Numbered from the stretch's first letter, positions 1 to 14,173 are shown. The stretch is DNA of 64,000 nucleotides from Atrina japonica (GCA_030159075.1 BROG01000108.1:366001-430000); one strand, 5' to 3'. Translations and numbers: made by a program. Notes: a model not told the origin generated them from the letters alone.

Positions 1-1412
1 AAAATCAAATTGCACAATTTTCACCAAAAAGAAAAATGCATAAATGAAAATATAGAAACATTATCGGAAAACAGAAACAAGTACTAAATGAAGTAAAAGC
101 ATTTTATAAAAAATTCATGGAATAAAGCAATGTGAATCTACAAGAAGCACTTAAACTTATAGATGTTCCCAAAATAAAAGAATGGGATAAAAATAATTTA
201 GATTAGAATTGTCTTTACATGAAATAGCTAATGCTGTCTTTGATCCAAATGATAAAGTGTCTTGAACCTCATGGCTATAACACGAAGCATTAAAGTATTT
301 TGGGAATATCTAATATACCTTCTTTATTGTTGAACAAAATAAGGCATTAATCGTGCGCAGGAATTGTAAACAGTCCGGTCAGTCGCTTTTAACGTCAATT
401 CTGTCACAAGAGTAAAATGTTACAAAATAATTGAAAAGTAACGTTCTGAAGCAAATTTATAATATCTTAAATCTCATAAAGGACGCCGAACTGACTTATA
501 ATAGCATATATTTCAATAACTCTTGTAGATCTATATTTTTCAGCGAATAGTTACTTTATTTTTGTCAATTTAAAAAGCAAAAATATACTAATAAAATTGT
601 TTTGGAAATTCCAATCTTGAAGTTGAGTTTATGTTGCTGAATGCACATACATGTGTAATTTCTCGTCAATATAATGTGTTATTAACCCCATACTGCAAAA
701 TGTACTTTGACTTGTTCCCAATGAACAACTTATCATAACATTACTCAGTTGATGGAGCATCAACTCGTGAAAACATATTACCATATCTTATATATGAAAA
801 TCAGAGAGATTTTGAAAAAAGTGGAAAAAATATTAGATGAGTATATGACTTAATGCATCTTTTAGAACGAATTGATATGGAGAGTTTCTTACTTTCTGTA
901 TAAGTTAAATTTAATGTTAGATAAGATGTAATTTTGGAAATAAATGAGAAGGAGGAAGGTGGATGACAGTTATATCAGTCGTCGGCGTATTTCATTCATA
1001 CCAGGAAATGATGTATGTTTGAAATGTTAAAATATTCTACAGCAATATTACTCATTTAAATAAAAGTTTTGATCTAAACACGGGATTTGTTTTGCATAAA
1101 ATGACAGCCTTTAATATGAGTCTATACCATGTAATCAAATTCAAAATATCAAAATTAACATTTCCATAATTTGGGATATTTCATAAATTTATAATGATAA
1201 TAATAAAATAACTTGAGTTTTACTGGATATAGGTGATCTCGACTTTTCAGAGTAGCGGTTATATATTTTATGTTTCTTATCATGCATTATGTTTGAAAGT
1301 TCAATTCGGGTGTTAACGACTGATTTCATTGTTAAATGTCCAATAAAATATCTAACATGTATCCGAAAAGAACCTTTTAAACAGTAACAGGTAACGTATT
1401 GGACATATTGAT
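1..1412. other. AT-rich non-coding stretch
   Basis: No open frame, splice-bounded exon or recognisable repeat is visible here. The first coding exon of the transporter at 2350-5300 should lie upstream of 2350, but nothing resembling exon 1 of the 18-27 kb paralogue could be found here, so it is probably left of the window or too diverged to see. Confidence 0.5.
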
Positions 1413-1424
1413 TAGAACAGAACT

Positions 1425-1709
1425 GAGCCGGCCTGGCTCAGTCGGTAGCGCGCTCGACTCTGGATCGTGAGGTCGTGAGTTCGAGTCCCGCCGGCGACAG
1501 GTTGGTTTCCTGTCTTTCGGATGAGACAGTAAAAACTGGAGGTCCCGTGTCACAGTAGGTGTCGGCACGTTAAAGAACCCTCACTGCTCAATGGCCGTAA
1601 GTGCCGAGCATAGGCCAAAATTTGAAGCCCTTCACCGGCATTTGGTGACGTCTCCATATGAGTAAAACATTCTTGAGTGGGACGTTAAACAACAATAAAC
1701 AAACAATAA
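1425..1709 (+). repeat. Full-length tRNA-derived SINE (family 1, copy A)
   Basis: The head carries a perfect pol III A box (TGGCTCAGTCGG, about 1433-1444) and a near-consensus B box (AGTTCGAGTCC, about 1478). A body shared by seven other copies in this window follows, then an ACAAACAA-type tail. A perfect 12-bp target-site duplication (TAGAACAGAACT) sits at 1413-1424 and 1710-1721. Direct evidence shows a retroposed copy moved by LINE machinery. It resembles the tRNA-headed SINEs known from molluscs, but I do not assign a named family. The apparent short reading frames across it are not genes. Confidence 0.93.
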
Positions 1710-1721
1710 TAGAACAGAACT

Positions 1722-2349
1722 TTCTGCGAGATATAGTGAAATCCATTTAACCCGGCCAGATGGGGTCAGGTAAACCTTTTCTTGACCTAGACGAGTTTCA
1801 AGTGTAGTTGATAAAGCATAACATTAAAATTGACACAATCTTCCAACTTGTATTCATATATAAGAGAGTATCCAGTGAGAAATAAAACCTTTTATTCTCG
1901 TACAGCTTGCCATAACCGAAAAGTGGATAGAATCATCTGTATGATAATCAAAATGTTACTCCGTCCGCCTAGTAATAGGACTGCATTCTTATAACGATGT
2001 ATGAAAGAACTTTTGTGGTCACCTAAATTTATCTTTTAGATAATAGCTTGATGAGTTAGATACATTGACTTTAACTCATCCACACCTGAAGACACATTTG
2101 GACTGGACTAATTCATTTTTTACAGAAGAGTCCATTGTTTTTCAGGGGTTAATGAAATAAGAAGGTTACATAACTAAAATCCTATGAATCGCCATTTCAA
2201 CTGTTCTAAGAACTCGGAGTGTTTCTTTCTCAGCCCCATGCGTCCTAATATTTCAGAAACGAAATTTTTATCTAAAATAGTGAATGAAGTTGTATGAAAT
2301 TCTATAAACTAGAATTTTTTTATATGTAATTGTAATTTGTAAATTACAG
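1722..2349. other. Non-coding flank or intron ahead of transporter exon 2
   Basis: This stretch ends with a pyrimidine-poor but usable acceptor (TAAATTACAG, AG at 2348-2349). About 2070-2160 resembles 31,023-31,115 (shared words include GACACATTTGGACTGG), a dispersed repeat found upstream of the decayed transporter copy as well. No gene is seen. Confidence 0.5.
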
Positions 2350-5300
<2,951 letters not shown>

Positions 5301-5568
5301 AATCATGCATTGAAAGCAAGCACATCTCGTATTATTAGTTCGCCTAAACCTAAGTGAGCTTTTTTGATCGTCTGGGATTTTGATAATTTTTTTTAACCGA
5401 AAGCAAATACTTAAAGACATAGTATCTACGATTTCCTCAATATTTCAATCTCAATTGTTTGGGTCAAATATGTTAGTATTTGGAGATAAAAAACGAAAAA
5501 TTGTTGAATTAAAACACATAGAAGTATAGTTTTATTGTATTTCACAACTTTCCACGTTTTTTTTTTAT
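5301..5568. other. 3' flank of transporter
   Basis: Probable 3' UTR and intergenic DNA. No convincing AATAAA signal immediately follows the stop codon, and no gene is seen. Confidence 0.4.
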
Positions 5569-5588
5569 TTTTTGTCGTACGACAAAAA
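5569..5588. promoter_or_regulatory. Perfect 20-bp palindrome
   Basis: TTTTTGTCGTACGACAAAAA is fully self-complementary and lies about 80 bp upstream of the exon at 5666. It may be a dimeric-factor binding site; no factor is assigned. Confidence 0.5.
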
Positions 5589-5629
5589 TTCGTTTGCAAG
5601 CCCGCCCATATTCATATGTGACCTGTATT

Positions 5630-5641
5630 TGCGCATGCGCA
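5630..5641. promoter_or_regulatory. NRF-1-type palindromic site
   Basis: TGCGCATGCGCA is an exact match to the NRF-1 consensus (YGCGCATGCGCR), in otherwise AT-rich DNA, 25 bp upstream of an ATG with a good context (AAGCATGGCG). This is typical of proximal promoters of broadly expressed TATA-less genes; its role here is inferred. Confidence 0.6.
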
Positions 5642-5665
5642 TTTCCATTGTTGATAGTGAAAAGC

Positions 5666-5851
5666 ATGGCGTCCAAAGCAAAAACAAATCGTGGCCGACC
5701 TGTTAAATTGACAGATTCAGCTAGAAAAAGAAATCGGAAAGAAGTTCTGGCGAAATACAACAAGACCAAGATAAATATTGGAAAGGAGCATGATCGATGG
5801 ATAAGCCTCAAGGACCGTCTAAATGTAGGATCTCACGCCGAAGTCGAAATT
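5666..5851 (+). CDS. First exon of an uncharacterised AT-hook-like basic protein
   Basis: The ATG at 5666 opens 62 codons beginning MASKAKTNRGRPVKLTD. RGRP is the core of an AT-hook, followed by a strongly basic stretch (RKRNRKEVLAKYNKTK) and a putative helix (ISLKDRLNVGSHAEVE). A donor-like GTAAAT at 5852 ends the exon; beyond it the frame closes within about 40 nt. I recall similar N-termini in molluscan predicted proteins of unknown function, but cannot verify that here. No second exon is visible, so this may be a real gene with distant exons, a gene relic, or the N-terminus of a transposon-encoded DNA-binding protein. The NRF-1-like site just upstream favours a genuine transcribed first exon. 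Start choice rests on the Kozak-like context and promoter position. Confidence 0.5.
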
Positions 5852-7828
5852 GTAAATAAATCAACACGTGCTTACCTCAGCATCCATTGATTGATATCGA
5901 TACGATCTAGGTCATTGCGTGTGCTTCTGGGATTGTTTCTGTGCATAATTAATGAGTTTGATTCTTACAGACGACAACAACAAATCAGCATTTATCCGTT
6001 AATTACGCTAATTATACAAAAAAGTGTCGACGTGGAAGATCTTTATTCAGTCATATCTTCGATATTTCCGCAAAATTGCCGACTAAAAAAAATAACCATT
6101 TTCGTAGATACTATGTCTTTAAGATTCTCTTCTTGATTTGCGCTGTTGGTCAGATCAGCTCAGTGGGGTGAAAAGGTATCTTTTAACTTTGTTATTTTTA
6201 TTCATTTTAGCTCACCCCCACTTTCAATGAGTGCTGTAATAATTTAAAAATAGATGCCCCCGCCCTAAAACCATATAAAGTATTTTTTAACACCACTAAA
6301 TTGACGGACTCAAATTGGTCTGATTACCAAAGGTACTCGGAGCCACTGCAAGGCTTGAAAAACTAATTGCATTTAAGTGTACTACATATATGTATAATTC
6401 AGGTTTATTTTGGTAGAAATCAGGGGGAAATTTTGAGTGCGTTTTTGACATCTTTTGAGACTTTTATTTGCTATGTAATTTTTTTTGTATGATTTCTTTG
6501 ATTCCCGATCTCAATTTATTATAATGTGTTTTACCTGCGGATAGGTAAAGTAAATGTTGCACGAGAAAATTTTGCTGAAATATTAATAATATTTTTGAAA
6601 TTTTCATGAATTGTACATAAACCCAGTATTTCTGTACCAGCTTAATTTTGTTATACTAAAGTACGGATGGCACCATTTAAATTCTTATTTCCTCAAAAGC
6701 TAAGATAGTAATGTTTTACAGTGGGAACTTAAGACGGACATGGGAATATATTTAGATTTATTATTTGGCCTTCAATCTTTTGATACCCCATTTTCTTTAG
6801 GCTATATACATTTATATTAAATTCAAGCTCAATTATAGATGAAGGCTTATTGACAGAAACAACCGTCTTGAGCATTTGGTTTGATCTCTTTTGTAAAACT
6901 AACTTTGATATTGTTAACCCATCCACCCCTAAATATCTGAGTGGTATGTTCTTTTCTATTGTTTAAGATTAGTCTGTTATGGTCTGTAGAGTTGAAAGAG
7001 TTAATATATATTTCAGACTGCATGAAAGGAAGGGGTGTCATTTTCACTGTCAGCATGTTCTGTGGAACTGGTATGACAAAACACTACAATAAAAAAGTAC
7101 TCAAGTTCTTCTACCATGTTAAGTGTTTTTTGGTCAGATCAGCTTGGGTGGATCCAGGGTGTGGTGATATAGCTCCTGGAGTGTATTCCCCATTGAATAT
7201 CTTTTCCAGAACCACTGCGCAAATTTAAAAAATAATAATTGCATAAATATTATAAACATAATACGAAAGTTATAATTCTCAAGACGATAATTTCTGTCAA
7301 TTAGACTTCATCATCCATCTGAGTGATGTACATGGATGTATGGTTCAAATTTGGTTTCTTCGTAGAAATGGGAAAATAAGTCTGCTCACACCCACTTTCA
7401 AGGAGTGTTAAATAATTTGAAAATTGATAGCCCCGTCCCAAAACCATATACAGTTTACCCTTGTTTAAGACCACCAAACTGATTTACTCAAATTGATTTG
7501 ATTAGCAAGGTGATTTTTAAGTGAGAGTTTAAACTTCTTTCAGTCATTAAGACAAATTGAAGAGACTGCATATGTATCGTCTTAAATATGAGGTGTTCGC
7601 TTAAGAGAGGTGGTTTTTATGCAATGTTGTACTGTATTTTTCAAACACAGTCCAGGTTAGCGATGTAGTACATATAAGTTTCTATTTACAAATCCAAAAG
7701 TATTCCTCACGAGTTTTTCCGCATTTGCCACTATGTATATATTTGATAGTAAAATATGATATTTTAGCAACTAAAACTAGTTTTGTAATTGTTTTATATA
7801 TTATTCCTTTTGTCACTTACCTCAACAA
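5852..7828. other. Repeat-derived non-coding DNA
   Basis: Contains fragments (about 6165-6720, 7128-7345 and 7345-7460) of a dispersed repeat shared with 28,990-29,140: GGTGGATCCAGGGTG and GTGATCTACATGGATGTATG occur in both. About 7460-7640 resembles MITE-type sequence. No exon is seen. Confidence 0.5.
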
Positions 7829-8046
7829 CCAACCCGGATACGCTCCTGTCCTTCGGACTGAGACAGTAAAAACCGAGGTCCCGTGTCACAGTGAGTGTCG
7901 GCACGTTAAAGAACCCTCACTGCTCAATGGCCATAGGTGTCGAGCATAGGCCAAAATTTGAAGCCCTTCACCGGCATTGGTGACGTCTCCATATGAGTGA
8001 AAGATTCTTGAGTGGGACGTTAAACAACAATAAACAAACAAACAAA
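7829..8046 (+). repeat. SINE family 1, copy B (5'-truncated)
   Basis: The tRNA head is missing; the body and ACAAACAA tail are present. A perfect 15-bp target-site duplication (CACTTACCTCAACAA) lies at 7814-7828 and 8047-8061, so truncation occurred at insertion. Confidence 0.9.
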
Positions 8047-8513
8047 CACTTACCTCAACAAACAATGTGAGATTATATGAGATGAAATGGTCAGTAAAGC
8101 TTGATCTCTATTTTTACAGATTTTGTCAAATTTGTTCTGCAACTTAAAATTGATTAAAGTAGTAAGTTAATAACGTCAAGATTCTTGACTATTTTACACA
8201 GTACTTAATTGTATTATTGTTTGAAGATTAAAGGCAAATACTGGTGTTTAATTTTTGTTGTTGTATCTTACACTAATATGGAGACGTCACCAGATGCCGG
8301 TGAAGGACTTCGAATTTTGGCCTATGCTCGGCACTTACGACCAATGAGCAATGAGAGATCTTTAATGTGCCGACACTTACTGTGACACGGGACCGCGGTT
8401 TTTACTGTCTCATCCGAAGGGCAGGAAAAATGGTTTTTGATACTTTGATACCTGGCAGTTGTATGATCATTTTGTAAGAGTTGTCTTCCTTACATTGTAA
8501 ATGTTGATCTATA
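8019..8513. repeat. Duplicated block, copy 1
   Basis: Near-identical to 9313-9800. It runs from the SINE tail through AT-rich DNA into a reverse-oriented SINE family 1 fragment (about 8276-8437, minus strand), ending at TGTTGATCTATATA. The second copy is bracketed by (TA)n runs. Confidence 0.9.
8276..8437 (-). repeat. SINE family 1, copy C (fragment)
   Basis: An internal body fragment on the minus strand (GGAGACGTCACCAGATGCCGG through GGACCGCGG) with neither tRNA head nor tail. It is shared with the duplicate at 9580-9717, so it predates the local duplication. Confidence 0.85.
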
Positions 8514-9288
8514 TATCGAATAGACAGACTTGTGTGATTTCTATATTTCTGGAAACACGATCAAAAATTGAACAAAACTGTAAAACCACACTGATCAATA
8601 ATGCAATTCTTCCTCGAGGACAGTATGTTACAGAGGAAATTGGTTAATCATTGCTGAAAAAGTTACAAAATTTTTTCATGATCATGTGTGACAAAGAATC
8701 AATGATTAAGAAAACTTTACCACCCCTCTAGACATTCTACATTTGGAACAAAAATTGTCAAGCTTCTAACGGGATATGACTTTAAACACCTTACATTTAT
8801 AAGGAAAGTAATTTTAACTTTAAGGATCCTTTAAAAACATTAGTTGATAAGTTATAAAAAAGACGAAGTAAGTTTGTTTTGGAGATATAAGCAAAATTTC
8901 CCACGATATGATAATATACTGATCAAACCAGAATTAACACTGAAGACAGAACACGATCCGGTCAAGATAAAAGAGAAACAGAAAACACGAAACAAAATAG
9001 TCAAGAAGAAATGAAAAAACAGTCAACCAAACTACAAAAATGAATATCCAGACGTACATTCCTGTGAAATAAAGGAATACAAACACGGTAACAATGAAAT
9101 AAACCATGAACCTTTATCAAGACCCAGAAACATGTGATGTGACACCGCAAGAATTTAACGATAACAATAAATCGTCGATCGAAAACATCGAAGTGGATGA
9201 GACCACTTGGCTTCGATCCAGAGGCCCGATTACCAGTTTTAAGTTCACCATAACTAAAGACACTAACATTCGACTACTGAAGACTACC
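8514..9288. other. Unassigned sequence between the duplicated blocks
   Basis: No intact frame. A broken reading frame across about 8520-8800 (minus-to-plus comparisons inconclusive) looks element-derived, but I cannot name it. 9106-9280 opens without a stop but has no recognisable product. Confidence 0.35.
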
Positions 9289-9312
9289 AATATATATATA
9301 TATATATATATA
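9289..9312. repeat. (TA)n microsatellite
   Basis: A short TA run abutting the left edge of the second duplicated block at 9313. Confidence 0.95.
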
Positions 9313-9798
9313 TGGGACGTTAAACAACAATCAACAAACAAACAAACACTTACCTCAACAAACAATGTGAGATTATATGAGATGAAATGGTCAGTAAAGC
9401 TTGATCTCTATTTTTACAGATTTTGTCAAATTTGTTCTGCAACTTAAAATTGATTAAAGTAGTAAGTTAATAACGTCAAGATTCTTGACTATTTTACACA
9501 GTACTTAATTGTATTATTGTTTGAAGATTAAAGGCAAATACTGGTGTTTAATTTTTGTTGTTGTATCTTACACTAATATGGAGACGTCACCAGATACTTC
9601 GAATTTTGACCTATGATCGGCACTTACGACCATTGAGTAATGAGAGGTCTTTAATGTGCCGACACTTACTGTGACACGGGACCTCGGTTTTTGCTGTCTC
9701 ATCCGAAGGACAGGAAAAGTGGTTTTTGATACTTTGATACCTGGCAGTTGTATGATTCATTTTGTAAGAGTTTGTCTTCCTTACATTGTAAATGTTGA

Positions 9799-9800
<2 letters not shown>
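9313..9800. repeat. Duplicated block, copy 2
   Basis: Begins at the SINE tail (GGGACGTTAAACAACAATC) and matches 8019-8513 almost base for base. It contains the matching SINE fragment at about 9580-9717 (minus), which has lost the dozen bases around GCCGGTGAAGG. A (TA)n tract follows at 9797-9852. Confidence 0.9.

Positions 9801-9852
<52 letters not shown>
9797..9852. repeat. (TA)n microsatellite
   Basis: An interrupted TA repeat at the right edge of the duplicated block. Confidence 0.95.
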
Positions 9853-10232
9853 GAGATTGATTTAAATAACTGCCATTTCACATTTTTCTGTCGTATTGTA
9901 AGGACCCATTTGAAAGCTTGTTATTTCATGTTAAACTTTGATAAAATAAAAAAGTATATATCTGCATTTCTATCATTGGCTCTTGATATTGACCAACAGT
10001 TTGATTTGTTGCCGTTTTTTCCATTACTTCAGATACTGTAAGAGAAAAAAAATGGCAATATACACACATAGAGCAGGGACTATACACAGTATGATAAAAT
10101 GGAAAATAGAATATGTAGGAATAAAAGGATGTTTGTACCTCTGTATATATTATTTGTTATGGCATATCAATGTAAATAAAAACGATTTTGTTGTTGTTGC
10201 AAAACACTGCTAGTGCATAAGGGTTGATTGAT
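9853..10232. other. AT-rich non-coding DNA
   Basis: No gene or repeat recognised. Confidence 0.4.
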
Positions 10233-10660
10233 ACGTCTTGTGCCTCATATTGCAAATGATCCAATATGCCAGGGCGTGTTCAACATGTGAACATCTCATA
10301 TACAGAAGTAAACTACTTACTGACAAGTTACTGTCACAGGGATATAGAAAATCACGTTTGATATCAGTGTTCTGCAAAATTTACTCGGTGCAATGACTTT
10401 GTTTGCGATTACTGTGTTTCACTAAATGTTGAGTTACCTGTACGATAGCGGTTGTACCAGTTGTGACGATGATTCATTCCTCGCTTCTTTCATTTGAATG
10501 TGACTGTGGACCCGTATCGTGTGTGACCAGTCAACAGGAGATGCTTACTCCTCCATGGCACCTGATCTCACCTTTAGATTTCCAGAAGTCCATGTTTGTC
10601 CAGTATTCACCAGATAACCTACTTCAGTGTCTACACACGTTTGCCAGCGATGTTTAAGAG
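10233..10660 (+). repeat. PLE-like retroelement 3' region (copy 2)
   Basis: Sense is on the plus strand. It shares with copies at 45,970 and 57,235 the degraded end of the reverse-transcriptase frame (GATCCAATATGCCAGGGCG) and the 3' block GATGCTTACTCCTCCATGGC. The extreme 3' terminus is diverged. It abuts the mariner remnant. Confidence 0.85.
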
Positions 10661-11180
10661 CCCCAGTGCCTTTTCTTTTTAAAGAGGTCCATTTCTTGAC
10701 TGTCTAGAAAGTCCTCCACTGCATGTATGACGTCATCATCTGTCTGGCTAACGGAAATGACCTTTTTCAATTTTGGAAATAGATGGAAATCTGATTGAGC
10801 GAGATCAGGTGAGTAAGGGAAAATTTTGAATTAATTGAAATCGTTAATGACAGACTTATGAGCAGGGGTATTGTCCCGGTTAAACAAGACACCTATACTA
10901 TATTTTCCATGGCGCTTGATCTAAACTTCTTTTCTTAACTGTGCCTGAAAAGTGATACATAATATGTAACTTATATTAATATCACGGACTTGAGTGACCA
11001 TTCCATGAGTTGCCACAATGGCATGACGGGGGTCATCCTGAAGGCTCTACCTGTCACGCTTAAATTCTGCTACCCACCTTTTTTACATTAGCATATGAAG
11101 GGGCATCCTCTGCTAGTTTTGCCACCATGTCGGCATGAAGAGCCGTAGGTGCTAGAATAAATATTGAATCACTACTCGGC
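10661..11180 (-). pseudogene. Mariner-family (DDD) transposase remnant
   Basis: Read on the minus strand, broken frames give in order: an N-terminal HTH-region motif (LAEDAPSYANVK, then WVAEFKRD, about 11,130-11,060), a deletion of most of the catalytic core, then RHGKYSIGVLF followed by NRDNTPAHKS (second catalytic Asp, about 10,890) and YSPDLAQSDFHLFPKLKK (third Asp region, about 10,790), ending with FLDSQEMDLFKKK. These are standard mariner landmarks. Internal stops, frameshifts and the deletion make it non-functional. No terminal inverted repeats were identified. Confidence 0.85.
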
Positions 11181-11403
11181 AATTTTCTCCAGATTGCTAA
11201 AGTCACTTGCCCTGTTTACGATGGCGTGTAACTTATCAGCAATGACCAACTGACACCGTTCGTTGGTTACACAGCCTGAAATAGTCGGAGGACCGGAGGG
11301 CGGAAAATGGGTAACCCTGCTTAACTCCTTCAATTCAAGGCTCAAACTCATTTCTTAAGAATGACGATATTATAAATGGTATCTACTTTACTTATTATAT
11401 AAA

Positions 11404-11545
11404 CAATCTCAGATAACAAAGAATAAATCTATAGTATGTCCAAAATATATATACAAATCCTGTAAAAATGGACAAACACGTACGGAACTCTGGAAACCAA
11501 GAGGTGGGAACACGTGCCATGGAGTAAGCATCCCCTGTCGACCGG
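11404..11545 (-). repeat. PLE-like retroelement 3' end (copy 3)
   Basis: Contains GGACAAACACG, CCAAGAGGTGGGA and GTAAGCATCCCCTGTCGACC, all shared with the 57-kb copy. It is 5'-truncated at the 3' block. Confidence 0.85.
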
Positions 11546-12009
11546 TCAATGCTTATGATAAGATATGATAATTATACAGAATTTTAATTGTCAGTGAACA
11601 TCACTAGTGTTACAAGTATATTGAGTACAGATAGTTTGTAGACCATGTAGTCCTACATCAATTTCACGCATGTGAGTCACCACAAGTTTTTACATGCTAA
11701 TTTTGCCGAAAGTGCAATTCTGGAAAGTTGAATTAGGGAAAATTAATTGAAACAGGATATTGATGATTCGTATTAAAAGCCATGTCATCATGTGTTAAAT
11801 TAATTATATACTGTATTGTCTGGAGAAGAACTAGTAAGTCGTAAGAACTTGTATCTAATCAAATTGTTTTATCAATAAAATATGTTTAAATCAAAAGAGA
11901 GGGAACATATGGCAGATTAGTGATGGTATGATGTAAATGAGAACATCAAAATTATTTTATGCACATTGTTTACAATTTGCCGCGTGTTCATTATTACGTA
12001 ATTGCGGTG
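11546..12009. other. AT-rich non-coding DNA
   Basis: No gene, RNA or repeat recognised. Confidence 0.4.
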
Positions 12010-13610
12010 ACATTGTATTGACGTAATATGTGAGCGAAGCGAGCTATTTATTGTAGTAATGTTGCAACTTGAGTCAATTCCAATAATTATAGCGCCCTCT
12101 TACGGTCACAGTCCTCCAGTGTGTACTATGGGCATTAACCCGAATAATCCACTCGTTATATTTCGCTCACTTCGATCACTAGATTAACGTGAATTAATGT
12201 GAATGTATACACAATCAGAATTCTTCAACCGGAAGAAATTCTTACTGTGCCAGATTGTGACGTCATAGTAATTTACGTCACAATTTTGGGACTTTGCATT
12301 GTCTATTCCGCAACACTCGAGTTTTTCAAAAAATACTGGTAAAAGAAAGTTGTGATTTATCGTAAAATTACAACTGTAAACCTATCATTCATTTGCAGTA
12401 TACGGTCAATATATTTTCTTGGGTTTTTTTTCGAACATTCATTTATCCTCGATTTATACTCAAGTTTGAAACGGAAATCCAGACTCCGCAGAATCATATA
12501 TTGAACGTCTCTGATTGGTCACCTGATTCACAGGGCAGCTGAAGGATTTTTAACACATAATGCGTTCAAGCCCACTGGAGGGTCTTTGATCGGAGAGGGC
12601 GCTGTAATCATTCGAGTTATATGGGCATCAAAAAGTTTCAACCGGTACATCGCAAACGAGGCTCCGCATACGGGTTTCTAGAAACATGGCTGCCGAGTAC
12701 AATGGGTTTGTCGACAGCCCGATCCCGTAATAGCCGGATTAGGAACAGCCTAGATATGACAGCCCGATTCCGTAATAGCCGTATTAGTAACAGCCTAGAT
12801 ATATTATGACGGCTTACCAACATATTATTGTTCCAATAAAACAACGCTAAATATGCCTTACCTATAATTTGGCAACAACATCAGCATGATTTAAAGCGAT
12901 CGAAGCGAGCATTTCGTGGTTAGGGGTAAACACTGTCTACATCAATATACACCACGTGGTTTTCCTAGCCCGATGCATTAATGTTACATTACGATGTTAC
13001 CATGACAAAGCTGCGCTCGCTTCAAGGCATTGCTTTAGCTAGCGAGCTCTTTATTGTAGAAATATTCCAACTTGAGCTAAGTTAAAAAATTACAGAGTCC
13101 TCAAGTCCGTCCTTTGGGCTTCAAAACGTTTATTACCGGTACCAGAATTCCTAGAACACGTGGCTACGGTAAATTTCTAATCTGATTGTTTTAATTATAT
13201 ACGTAGTTGAGTACAATTGGTTTGTTAACAGCTCGATTCCATTATGGCTGGATTAGTAACAGCCTAGATATGACTGCTTAGCAACATGTTATGCGAGCGC
13301 AGCATGCTTGCAACTTGCAGCGCCCTCTTACGGACAGAGTATTATGGGCTTCAAAAAGTTTCAACCGGTACATCGCAAACGAAGCTCCGCATACGGGTTC
13401 CTAGAAACATGGCTGCCGTAAATTCCTATTTTGATTGGTTGAATTATACACGTGATTGAGTACAATGGGCTTGTTGACAACCCGATCCCGTATTAGTCGG
13501 ATTAGTAACAGCCTAGATATGACAGCCCGGTTCCGTAATAGCCGGGCTACTAGCAGCCTAGATATATTTTGACGGCTTTCCAACATCTTATTGTTCCAGT
13601 AAAACACTTA
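12010..13610. repeat. Three-copy tandem repeat, one copy split by a MITE
   Basis: Related units lie at about 12,010-12,126 plus 12,629-12,840, about 13,030-13,290, and about 13,291-13,610. Shared blocks include GCGCCCTCTTACGG, TTTCAACCGGTACATCGC, CATGGCTGCCG and ACAGCCTAGATAT. The last two are themselves duplicated within a unit. The first unit is interrupted by the element at 12,136-12,619. Short frames across it are repeat artefacts. Confidence 0.85.
12136..12619. mobile_element. Non-autonomous TIR element with 9-bp TSD (copy 1)
   Basis: This 484-bp element starts TAACCCGAATAAT and ends ATCATTCGAGTTA, an imperfect inverted pair. A perfect 9-bp duplication TATGGGCAT flanks it (12,127-12,135 and 12,620-12,628). 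The matching empty site occurs in a sister tandem unit at about 13,336-13,350 (TTATGGGCTTCAAAAAG). There is no coding capacity. Nine-base duplications are typical of Mutator-like (MULE) transposition; that class is inferred. Confidence 0.92.
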
Positions 13611-13900
13611 GTTTGTAACTAATAGATACAAGTAAATATAATAGGGTAAGAGACTTGTATGCCCATAAATAAAATATAAACCTGTATTATAGTATATTTA
13701 TTTCCTTTCTTTGGCTATACATTTAGATTTATTATATCACCTTGTCTTATACCACTTTCCCTTTAGGAAATCTATTTAAAATGATGAAGTCTAATTGACA
13801 GAAACGATTGTTTGAAATATCATAAACATAATTCCAAAGTTATAACTTTGGTATTATGTCTATAATATTTCAAACAAATTTGGCAATATTTTTCTGTAAT
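13611..13900. other. AT-rich non-coding DNA
   Basis: Nothing recognised apart from a short inverted pair near 13,835-13,855 (CAAAGTTATAACTTTG). Confidence 0.4.
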
Positions 13901-14079
13901 AGACCCATTCACTTTTACTGTAGTCCTTTGACTTTGAGTGGCAAAATGATCCAAAGATACCCGCAAAAACATAGACGTCGTTATAGTAACTGCAAGATTG
14001 TTTCTTGACGTCATTTTCCGGGAATCTGTATCATTTTACCACCCAAAGTTACAGGACCGTAGTTAACGTGAAAGGGTCT
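13901..14079. mobile_element. Short palindromic MITE (AGACCC family, copy 1)
   Basis: A 179-bp element whose two ends are inverted over about 50 bp: AGACCCATTCACTTTTACTG at the left and, reversed, AGACCCTTTCACGTTAACTA at the right. The centre contains CATAGACGTCGTTATAGTAA. Tail-less, non-coding, hairpin-forming. Confidence 0.85.
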
Positions 14080-14173
14080 ATTGATATGAATGAAATATCT
14101 TGGTGTGACGTCCTGTTATGAATCGAGTTACATCATTGTATGACGTCACATGAGGAACTGAATTGATACGTCT

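Noticed and set aside
1425..1500. Possible genuine tRNA gene
   Set aside because: A and B boxes are present but the sequence continues into a repeated SINE body, no acceptor-stem pairing is evident, and the whole unit has a TSD.
1377..1568. Minus-strand frame over the SINE
   Set aside because: It lies across the tRNA head and body of the SINE and recurs at other SINE copies.
10463..10657. 64-codon frame with DCGPVSCVTSQQEMLTPPWH
   Set aside because: The phrase is the 3' block of the PLE-like repeat, read in both orientations at many copies; not a protein.
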